From Iningainema tapete BLCC-T55 (GTDB taxonomy: Bacteria > Cyanobacteriota > Cyanobacteriia > Cyanobacteriales > Nostocaceae): a stretch of DNA of 64,000 nt. This document shows, piece after piece, positions 19,343 through 26,862 of the stretch. The translations under genes and the position numbers were made by a program. Under the pieces are notes generated by a model that saw only the letters and a list, made by a program, of their open reading frames with translations, had not been told where the DNA came from and did not search any database. Numbering within the stretch: the stretch's first letter is position 1; each line of letters opens with the position of its first letter. The DNA lies in the NCBI RefSeq assembly GCF_014698965.1, contig NZ_JACXAE010000050.1:45439-109438 (forward strand), read 5' to 3'.

Positions 19343-20506
19343 ATGAAAATTTTACATATTTGTGCAATTGCGCCCACTGCCACAATCCTTTTACAACCTC
19401 AGCTTAAATACTTGTTGTCCCGCCAATTAACAGTAGGAATAGCTTGTTCTCCGGCATCGGAATTAGCAGAGCTACAAAAAAATGGCGTCAAAGTACATCC
19501 AGTTAAGATTGAGCGGAAGATTTCTGTAAATTCTAATTTACAAACCATCTATCAGCTCACAAAAATTATCCGAGAGCATCAATACGATCTCGTTCATGTC
19601 CATACTCCAATTGCTGCTGTCTTAGGACGCATAGCTGCTAAACTCGCTCAAGTTAAACGAATTGTTTATACTTCTCACGGTTTTCCGTTTCACGATTTAT
19701 CATCTCCCAGCCAATATCTTTTCTACTTTACAGTGGAAAAACTTACTGCTTTAATCACTGATTTGATTCTGAGCCAAAATCATGAAGATATCGCCACTGC
19801 TGAAAAATTTGGTCTTTGTCCCCCAGACAAACTACGTTACCTTGGCAACGGTATAGATATTGATCGTTTTCAGCGCTCGCGCCTTAATTCCACTACTCAA
19901 CAAGAATTACGCAAATCCTTAGGTATCCCTGAAACTGCTAACTTAATAATTGGCACTATTGGACGTTTAACCCGTAAAAAAGGCAGTGGATACCTAATTG
20001 AAGCCGCCGCCCAGCTACTTCCTCACTTTCCTAATTTGCATGTTCTATTAATTGGTAGTCAACTTAGTAGCGATCCGGAACCTTTCCAAACAGAACTGAT
20101 CGAAAGAATTCACACTCTGGGAATTGAGAAACACGTTACTCTTACAGGCGAACGTCAAGACATACCAGAGCTTTTAGGTCTTTTGGACATCTTTACCCTA
20201 CCTACCTTTACTCATGAAGGATTACCGCGCTCTATTCTCGAAGCCATGTCAATGAGCTTACCAGTTGTTGCCACAGATATTAGAGGTTGTCGAGAAGCAG
20301 TAGTGCATGGAAAAACAGGCGTAATTATACCGCCGAAAAACAGTGAAAAGTTAGCTTCTGCTTTGCGAACACTTCTAGTTAACCCTGCATTAAGACAAAG
20401 TTATGGAGAAGCAGGGCGTCAGCGCGTTGAAGCTGAATATGATGAACGCTTCGTATTCCAAAGACTAGAGGATTTTTATCAAGAACTGGGGATTTCGTTC
20501 TCATAA
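19343..20506 (+). CDS. Glycosyltransferase family 4
   Basis: A 387-residue GT-B enzyme of the CapM/WbnK-like subgroup. Visible features are VHVHTPIAAVLGRIAAKLA and YTSHGFPFHDLS in the acceptor domain, GTIGRLTRKKGSGYLIEAA, and THEGLPRSILEAMSMSLPVV at the donor site. It is 27 bases after the epimerase gene and 51 bases before the phosphoglycosyl transferase gene, fitting one operon. Confidence 0.9.
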   Translation: MKILHICAIAPTATILLQPQLKYLLSRQLTVGIACSPASELAELQKNGVKVHPVKIERKISVNSNLQTIYQLTKIIREHQYDLVHVHTPIAAVLGRIAAKLAQVKRIVYTSHGFPFHDLSSPSQYLFYFTVEKLTALITDLILSQNHEDIATAEKFGLCPPDKLRYLGNGIDIDRFQRSRLNSTTQQELRKSLGIPETANLIIGTIGRLTRKKGSGYLIEAAAQLLPHFPNLHVLLIGSQLSSDPEPFQTELIERIHTLGIEKHVTLTGERQDIPELLGLLDIFTLPTFTHEGLPRSILEAMSMSLPVVATDIRGCREAVVHGKTGVIIPPKNSEKLASALRTLLVNPALRQSYGEAGRQRVEAEYDERFVFQRLEDFYQELGISFS

Positions 20507-20557
20507 AATTTTTGGCAAAAATAGTCTCAAAAATTACACACGTTTACTTGAAAGGAT

Positions 20558-21406
20558 ATGAACAGATTGCAGAAGCTGATTAAAATAATTGCAGATAAAG
20601 TCGTGTCTACCATCGCCTTAATTGTTCTTTCTCCTGTGTTCTTGGTTGTGGCGATCGCTATTTACAAACGCATGGGTTTCCCGATTGTTTTCACCCAACC
20701 CCGTCCCGGTAAAGACGCTCGAATTTTCAACTTCTACAAGTTCCGAACAATGACAAATGAACGGGATGCCGAAGGTAATCTTCTTAGTGATGAAAAACGC
20801 CTAACTTCCTTTGGTAAATTCCTTCGTAAAACTAGTCTTGACGAACTTCCTCAACTTTGGAACGTCCTCAAAGGTGACATGAGTTTTGTTGGTCCGCGTC
20901 CCTTATTGGTAAGGTATCTTGATCGCTACACTCCTGAACAAGCACGCCGCCATAATGTTATACCCGGAATCACGGGTTTGACTCAGGTGAAAGGTCGCAA
21001 TGCCCTAAGTTGGGAAGAAAAATTCAAACTAGATGTCTGGTATGTCGATAATTGGAGTTTATGGCAAGACTTGAAAATTCTTTTCCTTACGCTGTTCAAA
21101 GTATTGCAACAAGAAGGAATCAATCAAGAAGGTTACGCTACAGCCGAAGAATTTAAAGGTCAAGGAATACCAATTCTTGGCGGTAGAGAAATACTGAAGC
21201 CCTACGCTATGACTCCGGAAAAACAAGAGCGTCTACAAATCTGCTTGCAAGAACTAGCTACCTTGCTATATGAACAGACAAACAAGAGTGAACTGAAGGA
21301 CACAGAAAGCATTGAAAAAACCGTGCGGACTCAGATTTTAGAATACGTTAGTCCCCAAATCGCCCTTTTGTATCAAACAAGAACTAAAACAGGTGATGTA
21401 CATTAG
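20558..21406 (+). CDS. Monotopic phosphoglycosyl transferase (initiating sugar transferase) of locus A
   Basis: A 282-residue member of the WcaJ/PglC superfamily that transfers a sugar-1-phosphate onto undecaprenyl phosphate to start the repeat unit. One re-entrant N-terminal membrane helix (TIALIVLSPVFLVVAIAIY) is followed by FTQPRPGKDARIFNFYKFRT, the catalytic-type [25 protein letters not shown] and PGITGLTQVKGR. It has an unusual C-terminal extension of roughly 80 residues past the family core (EEFKGQGIPILGGREI onward). AAAGGA is a good ribosome-binding site. Confidence 0.93.
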   Translation: MNRLQKLIKIIADKVVSTIALIVLSPVFLVVAIAIYKRMGFPIVFTQPRPGKDARIFNFYKFRTMTNERDAEGNLLSDEKRLTSFGKFLRKTSLDELPQLWNVLKGDMSFVGPRPLLVRYLDRYTPEQARRHNVIPGITGLTQVKGRNALSWEEKFKLDVWYVDNWSLWQDLKILFLTLFKVLQQEGINQEGYATAEEFKGQGIPILGGREILKPYAMTPEKQERLQICLQELATLLYEQTNKSELKDTESIEKTVRTQILEYVSPQIALLYQTRTKTGDVH

Positions 21407-21461
21407 GATCAATATGGCTGGTACAGAGCAAAAAAGATTTTCTGCGCTGAAATATTAGGAA

Positions 21462-22547
21462 ATGGATAATGTTATGAATAGTCAGGTAATTAGTTTGTCA
21501 GATAGTGTGTGGATAAATATTTTGCAAGAGTTACGTCATGATATTTATCATTTACCAGAGTATTTAGATGTAGAAGCAAGAAAAACCACTGCCATTCCCG
21601 AAGCTATTTTAATATTTGAGGATGATAAATTATTTTGTTTACCTTACTTGTTGCGTTCTTGTGATAACTTATTTGATGAAGGTATAGCAAACCAAGAAGT
21701 TTTTGATGTGGTATCTCCTAATGGATATCCGGGAATTTTATTGAATGACGCAGCGGCTAGTACACCTGAGTTTTTAAAGTCGGCGATCGCGCAGTTAATC
21801 AATTTATTGCAAGCGAGAAATGTCTGTTCAGCATTCTTACGACTGCATCCCATACTTAACCACGGCTTTCATGAAGTTTTATCTTCTCAATTGTGTGAAG
21901 TCAGCGGAGAAACTGTATCTATCGATTTAATGCTTTCTGAAACAGAAATGTGGCATCAAACTCGCTCAGAACATCGCAATCATATCAATCGTTGTAAACG
22001 TGCTGGATTTACAGCAAAAATCGTACCATTTAAGGAGTATATAGATGAATTCATTTTGATATATAATCAAACAATGGATCGCGTAGACGCGAAACAATAT
22101 TTTTATTTTGAGCGTGAATATTTCACAATTCTAGCAAATCTGAATGAAAAAATTCACTTGTGTATTGTAGAGTTAGACGCTCAAATTGCCTGTGCCGGAA
22201 TCTTTACAGAATGCTGTGAAATTGTTCAATACCACCTGGGCGGAACAAAAAATGAGTTTTTGAAACAAGCTCCCAGCAAGTTAATGTTTGATTACGTTAG
22301 ATTGTGGGCTAAAGAACGTGGGAACAAAGTTTTGCATTTAGGTGGTGGTGTTGGCTCTGCTAAAGATAGTCTATATCATTTCAAAGCAGGCTTTTCTAAA
22401 CAGAGGCATCCTTACTTAACAATGCGCCTGATCACAGACAAAGAAAAATATCATTCTTTAGTAGAATTACGGGCAAAATCTTTAAAAACTCAGCCAGAAG
22501 TTTTACTTGATGCCAAATTTTTTCCAGCCTATCGTTCTCTTAAATAA
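21462..22547 (+). CDS. FemAB/GNAT-type transferase
   Basis: A 361-residue protein of the FemAB-like acetyltransferase group (Acetyltransf_6 type). The central signature QTRSEHRNHINRCKRAGF corresponds to the family's RxxIRRA-like helix, and the C-terminal block LHLGGGVGSAKDSLYHFKAG is the typical end of the second GNAT fold. Family members attach amino acids or acyl groups, in the classic case to lipid II. In this locus it probably decorates an amino sugar of the repeat unit. AGGA precedes the start. Confidence 0.8.
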   Translation: MDNVMNSQVISLSDSVWINILQELRHDIYHLPEYLDVEARKTTAIPEAILIFEDDKLFCLPYLLRSCDNLFDEGIANQEVFDVVSPNGYPGILLNDAAASTPEFLKSAIAQLINLLQARNVCSAFLRLHPILNHGFHEVLSSQLCEVSGETVSIDLMLSETEMWHQTRSEHRNHINRCKRAGFTAKIVPFKEYIDEFILIYNQTMDRVDAKQYFYFEREYFTILANLNEKIHLCIVELDAQIACAGIFTECCEIVQYHLGGTKNEFLKQAPSKLMFDYVRLWAKERGNKVLHLGGGVGSAKDSLYHFKAGFSKQRHPYLTMRLITDKEKYHSLVELRAKSLKTQPEVLLDAKFFPAYRSLK

Positions 22548-22584
22548 GGGAGAACAACGTCAAATAATTTAGGAGTTTATACTG

Positions 22585-23343
22585 ATGGTTAATAATAAGG
22601 AAGCTTATCGCACTGTAGATTTTGATTACTGGGCACATAAAGAAACTTTATCAGAACAGGAAAAATTTCTGATCGAAACTTATTTAGATCGGCGTGGTAA
22701 AACGGTAGAGGCTGGGACAGCAGGAGGCAGAATAGTATTAGAAATGCAAAAATTAGGGTTTACATCCCTTTACGGCTTTGATTATGTACCAGAATTTGTT
22801 GAACAAGCTAAACAGAGAGATTCGACAAATAGCATTTCTTTTGCTGTAGAGGATGCCACGGCATTAAACTACGATGATGGTTTTTTTGATCAACTAGTTT
22901 ATCTCCAGCAAATCATTTGTTGTATTGAGGATGACTTAGGCAGATTAAGTGCTTTTAAGGAAGCTTATCGCACTTTAAGAAAAGGAGGTACTGCACTATT
23001 TTCATTTTTAAATTTTGATTATAGGGCGAGAAAGCCAGCTTATCTGCCATACTTAATATATATACGAATTTTGAGACAGCTTGGTAATTCTCCCTGGTCA
23101 CTTCAATACATTCCTAGACTAAAACTAGGCGGAAAATTGAATTTTAATGCCCTGACTGATAAACAACCGTATATGTATTGGTATAAACTAGAAGAAGCAT
23201 ACCAAAGTTTAAAAGCAGCAAATTTTGAGATAGTTGGGGTTGGCTCAGATTTTCAGCTTAGTCAAAGAAAAATACTTCCGTCTTGGGAAACTGTCAGGCT
23301 TGAACCAATTCAAGGAATGTTGTACTTTATTTGTAAAAAATGA
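22585..23343 (+). CDS. Class I SAM-dependent methyltransferase
   Basis: A 252-residue Rossmann methyltransferase with motif I VEAGTAGGRIVLEMQKLG, an acidic strand-2 end (LYGFDYVPEFVEQA), motif II AVEDATALNYDDGFFDQLVY and post-motif LRKGGTALFSFLNF. The usual E/DxGxGxG loop reads EAGTAGG. The target is unknown; O-methylation of a sugar is a reasonable inference from the neighbours. It has AGGAG upstream and ends two bases before the aminotransferase start. Confidence 0.85.
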   Translation: MVNNKEAYRTVDFDYWAHKETLSEQEKFLIETYLDRRGKTVEAGTAGGRIVLEMQKLGFTSLYGFDYVPEFVEQAKQRDSTNSISFAVEDATALNYDDGFFDQLVYLQQIICCIEDDLGRLSAFKEAYRTLRKGGTALFSFLNFDYRARKPAYLPYLIYIRILRQLGNSPWSLQYIPRLKLGGKLNFNALTDKQPYMYWYKLEEAYQSLKAANFEIVGVGSDFQLSQRKILPSWETVRLEPIQGMLYFICKK

Positions 23344-23344
23344 A

Positions 23345-24499
23345 ATGAGCAAACGAATTCTCCTCTCAACACCTCATATGGGCGATCGCGAACTAGAGTT
23401 CGTATTGGAAGCCTTTGACACTAACTGGATTGCCCCCGTTGGGCCCCATGTAGATGCTTTCGAGCAAGAATTCGGTGAAGTTACTGGCGCTAGTCATGCA
23501 GCAGCTTTGAGTTCTGGCACAGCGGCTCTGCATTTGGCTTTACAATTAATAGGTGTCGAGTCGGGAGATGAAGTTTTTTGTTCTACCCTGACTTTTGTTG
23601 CCACCGCTAACCCAATTACTTATTTAGGGGCAAAGCCAGTATTTATTGATAGCGATCGCACTACTTGGAACATGAATCCCGACTTGTTGCGGGAAGCGCT
23701 CGAACATCGCGCCCGCATGGGCAAATTGCCCAAAGCCGTTGTGCTTGTACATTTGTATGGTCAAAGTGCGGATATCGACCCCATATTGTCAGCGTGCAAT
23801 CAATATAATATTCCCTTAATTGAAGATGCTGCCGAATCTTTAGGAGCTACCTACAAAGGGCGTTCCCCAGGAACATTCGGACACATCGGCATTTACTCAT
23901 TCAATGGTAATAAAATCATCACCACCTCTGGCGGTGGGATGTTAGTTTCCCAAGACTCAGAACTAGTAACCAAAGCCCGTTTTTTAGCAACCCAAGCACG
24001 CGATCCCGCTCCCCATTACCAACACAGTGAAATTGGCTACAACTACCGCCTGAGCAACGTTTTAGCTGGTATTGGGCGCGGTCAATTGCGCGTTCTGAGT
24101 GACCGAGTAGCCGCGAGAAGACGCAATTTTGAGATTTACGCCTCTGCCTTGGCAATGCCAGGAATAGAATTTATGCCAGAAGCTAGTTTTGGACAAGCTA
24201 CTCGCTGGCTTACATGTCTAACAATAGATCCTGAGGCTTTTGGTGCAGATCGAGAAAAAATCCGCGTAGCACTAAACGAACAGCAAATTGAAACTCGTCC
24301 AGTGTGGAAGCCATTGCATTTACAGCCTGTGTTTGCTGAATGTGAATGTATTGGCGGTGCAGTTGCTGAAGACTTATTTGCACGCGGGCTTTGTTTGCCT
24401 TCTGGATCTAATCTTACAACCTCAGACTTAGAGCGAGTTATTGGTGCGATCTCTTCCCACAATAAAACTGGAAAAACTTACACTCCCCTGATGGTTTAG
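23345..24499 (+). CDS. DegT/DnrJ/EryC1 sugar aminotransferase
   Basis: A 384-residue PLP enzyme making an amino sugar nucleotide from a keto sugar. It shows SSGTAALHLALQLIGV, the cofactor-binding EDAAESLGATYKG and the Schiff-base lysine in IYSFNGNKIITTSGGGML (about residue 190), then the C-terminal substrate region RPVWKPLHLQPVF. The ATG at 23345 follows the upstream stop by one base; frames reaching back to 23234 overlap the methyltransferase. It pairs logically with the CapD-like dehydratase at 7227, which could provide its keto substrate. Confidence 0.95.
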   Translation: MSKRILLSTPHMGDRELEFVLEAFDTNWIAPVGPHVDAFEQEFGEVTGASHAAALSSGTAALHLALQLIGVESGDEVFCSTLTFVATANPITYLGAKPVFIDSDRTTWNMNPDLLREALEHRARMGKLPKAVVLVHLYGQSADIDPILSACNQYNIPLIEDAAESLGATYKGRSPGTFGHIGIYSFNGNKIITTSGGGMLVSQDSELVTKARFLATQARDPAPHYQHSEIGYNYRLSNVLAGIGRGQLRVLSDRVAARRRNFEIYASALAMPGIEFMPEASFGQATRWLTCLTIDPEAFGADREKIRVALNEQQIETRPVWKPLHLQPVFAECECIGGAVAEDLFARGLCLPSGSNLTTSDLERVIGAISSHNKTGKTYTPLMV

Positions 24500-24547
24500 T
24501 AAATTTACTTGTGTTCTTTCATCTGCTGGCAAAATTTAATAGTCTAC

Positions 24548-24553
24548 TATAAT
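24548..24553 (+). promoter_or_regulatory. Possible -10 box upstream of the locus A kinase gene
   Basis: A perfect TATAAT lies 35 bases before the kinase ATG in the only sizeable gap near the end of the locus. No matching -35 box is evident at the expected distance, so this is weak support for a separate promoter. Confidence 0.3.
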
Positions 24554-24588
24554 AGCATCTATATATACTCAACAATTTTAAGTGATTT

Positions 24589-26796
24589 ATGGAATCACGT
24601 GAATCTTTTGTCTTTGATAAATACTGGCAAGTTATGAAGCGCCGTTGGCTGCCTGCTTTTGGAATATTTTTGCCAGTTTTCCTGATTTCACTAACAGCTT
24701 CATCTTTGAAAAAGCCTTCTTATATAGCAGAAGGAAAACTACTGTTTAAAAGAATAAATACGACGAGTTCCCTCACAGGAGTAGGAACAGAAATAGGTAA
24801 GCTAGAGCCACTAGTGCAAGACAAAACTAATCCTCTCAACACAGAGGCAGAAGTTATACGTTCTTTGCCTGTTGTGCAAAAAACCATAGAAACACTCAAC
24901 TTAAAAGACAAAAATGAAACACTTCTAAAACCAAAGAAATTTCTGGAACGGTTGACTGTAAATGACATTCAAAAAACAGACGTTCTGAAAATTTCCTACA
25001 CAGACACAAACCCTAAAACAGCCGCACAGGTTGTTGATACCCTAATTGCTGTTTATTTAGAACACAACATATCTTACCACCGCTCCCAAGCGGCGGCTGC
25101 CCGTAAGTTTATCGAAAAACAGCTGCCAAATGCTGAATTAGTGGTTCGCAGAGCAGAAGCACAACTAGCGGAGTTTAAAGAAAAGAACAAAGTTGTTTCC
25201 TTGCAAGAAGAAACAACTAAGGCAGTGAACGTGATGGCAGATTTGCAAGAGCAAATTAACCAAACTCAATCTAAAATTGCCGATGTCAATTCACAGTCTC
25301 TTGAAATCCGCAAGCAATTAAATATGAACTCCCAGCAGGCGGTTACTAATACTTCGCTCAGCCAGTCTGGTGGAGTGCAAGATTTACTCAAAGAAGTTCA
25401 GCAGCTAGAGTCGCAACTTGCAGGTAAACGCACTGTTTTGCTCGATACCCATCCGGAAATTATTAATTTAGAAAACAAATTACAAGCTTTAAAAGGGATA
25501 CTACAACAGCGAATCAAACAAGTTGTGCGATCAAATCAACCACAACTAAATGGTAATCTGCAAATTGGAGCGCTGCAACAACAACTCACCGCAGATCTGA
25601 TTAAATTAGAATCAACCCGTCAGGGTTTAGCTAGTCAAGCCACCATTTTATCCAACGTCCAAGCTACCTACAAACAACGGCTAAATATTCTGCCCAGATT
25701 GGAACAGCAACAGCGCCAGTTAGAACGCCGAGTACAAGCAGCCCAAACTACTTATTCACTTCTGCTCCAAAAGCTAGAAGAGAGCCGAATAGCAGAAAGT
25801 CAGAACTTAGGTAACGCTAGCTTGGTATCCAAAGCCGAAGTTCCTGACAAACCGATTTCTTCTCCTACGGTTTCCTACGTAAGTGCAGGTATACTAGGTA
25901 TATTGGCTGCTTTGGCAACTATCTATGTTTTAGAAGCAAGAGATAAATCAATCAGGACTGTTGATGCGGCGAAGGAATTACTAGGATTGACTTTATTGGG
26001 GGTAATTCCCACATTTAACAAGTCGAAAAAATCTAGTCGTGGCAGTGAAGAGCCAGAATTATTTAGCGCTAGGCTTGTTGTTAGGGATACTCCTCGCTCC
26101 CCAATTAGTGAAGCTTACCGGATGCTACGGGCAAATTTAAAGTTTTTGAGTGCCGATAAAGAGCTAAAAGTTATTGTTGTCACTAGTTCTGTACCTAAAG
26201 AAGGTAAGTCAACAGTAGCTGCTAATTTAGCTTTGGCAATGGCTCAGATGGAGCGTAAAGTTTTACTGGTAGATGGAGATTTACATCGTCCAGTACAGCA
26301 TAAAATCTGGGAACTGCATAATAGTGAAGGTTTAAGCAATGTGATTGTCGCTCAAGCTGAAATCAAAACAGCTACCAAAAAAGTTACGGATAATTTGTCT
26401 GTCCTCACTTCTGGAGTAGTGCCACCTAACCCAGCATCCCTCCTCGATTCAAAACGAATGGCTAATTTAATAGAAAGTTTTGCTGCCAACTACGACTTCG
26501 TAATCATTGACGCTCCATCGTTGACAGTTGCCGCTGATGCTGCTACTATCGGTCAAATGGCTGACGGTGTTTTGTTGGTAGTTCGACCAGGGGTTGTTGA
26601 TTCTGTAAATGCCGCTTTTGCCAAAGAGCTTTTGGAAAAATCTGGTCAGAATGTGCTAGGACAAGTGGTGAATGGAGTTATTCCCAATAATGAGCGCCAT
26701 AGCTACTACTACTTTGCCAAGGAATACTATCCTCAAGAAAAAGATACTACGGATGAATCGCCAGAATACAATCGTAGAGATGGGATGGTAAATTGA
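24589..26796 (+). CDS. Wzc-type polysaccharide co-polymerase and BY-kinase, locus A
   Basis: A 735-residue protein controlling chain length and export. An N-terminal membrane helix and Wzz domain (YWQVMKRRWLPAFGIFLPVF), a long coiled coil (about 170-420), a second membrane helix near 425-447 (SYVSAGILGILAALATIYVL), then a bacterial tyrosine kinase: Walker A SVPKEGKSTVAANLA (about 530), Walker A' VLLVDGDLHRP, Walker B DFVIIDAPSL. The C-terminal tail is Tyr-rich (SYYYFAKEYYPQ...PEYN), as expected for autophosphorylation. A paralogue is encoded at 42237-44465. Confidence 0.95.
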   Translation: MESRESFVFDKYWQVMKRRWLPAFGIFLPVFLISLTASSLKKPSYIAEGKLLFKRINTTSSLTGVGTEIGKLEPLVQDKTNPLNTEAEVIRSLPVVQKTIETLNLKDKNETLLKPKKFLERLTVNDIQKTDVLKISYTDTNPKTAAQVVDTLIAVYLEHNISYHRSQAAAARKFIEKQLPNAELVVRRAEAQLAEFKEKNKVVSLQEETTKAVNVMADLQEQINQTQSKIADVNSQSLEIRKQLNMNSQQAVTNTSLSQSGGVQDLLKEVQQLESQLAGKRTVLLDTHPEIINLENKLQALKGILQQRIKQVVRSNQPQLNGNLQIGALQQQLTADLIKLESTRQGLASQATILSNVQATYKQRLNILPRLEQQQRQLERRVQAAQTTYSLLLQKLEESRIAESQNLGNASLVSKAEVPDKPISSPTVSYVSAGILGILAALATIYVLEARDKSIRTVDAAKELLGLTLLGVIPTFNKSKKSSRGSEEPELFSARLVVRDTPRSPISEAYRMLRANLKFLSADKELKVIVVTSSVPKEGKSTVAANLALAMAQMERKVLLVDGDLHRPVQHKIWELHNSEGLSNVIVAQAEIKTATKKVTDNLSVLTSGVVPPNPASLLDSKRMANLIESFAANYDFVIIDAPSLTVAADAATIGQMADGVLLVVRPGVVDSVNAAFAKELLEKSGQNVLGQVVNGVIPNNERHSYYYFAKEYYPQEKDTTDESPEYNRRDGMVN

Positions 26797-26802
26797 CTAA
26801 CC

Positions 26803-26822
26803 AGGAGTCAGGAGTCAGGAGT
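26803..26822. repeat. Short tandem repeat, 7-base unit
   Basis: AGGAGTC-type heptamers (AGGAGTCAGGAGTCAGGAGT) follow the kinase stop. The same motif family recurs at 41381-41417. These are typical cyanobacterial short tandemly repeated repetitive sequences. Confidence 0.75.
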
Positions 26823-26862
26823 TTTGGATTAAGGTAACAAAACTCAATGCTCAAATTACTAA

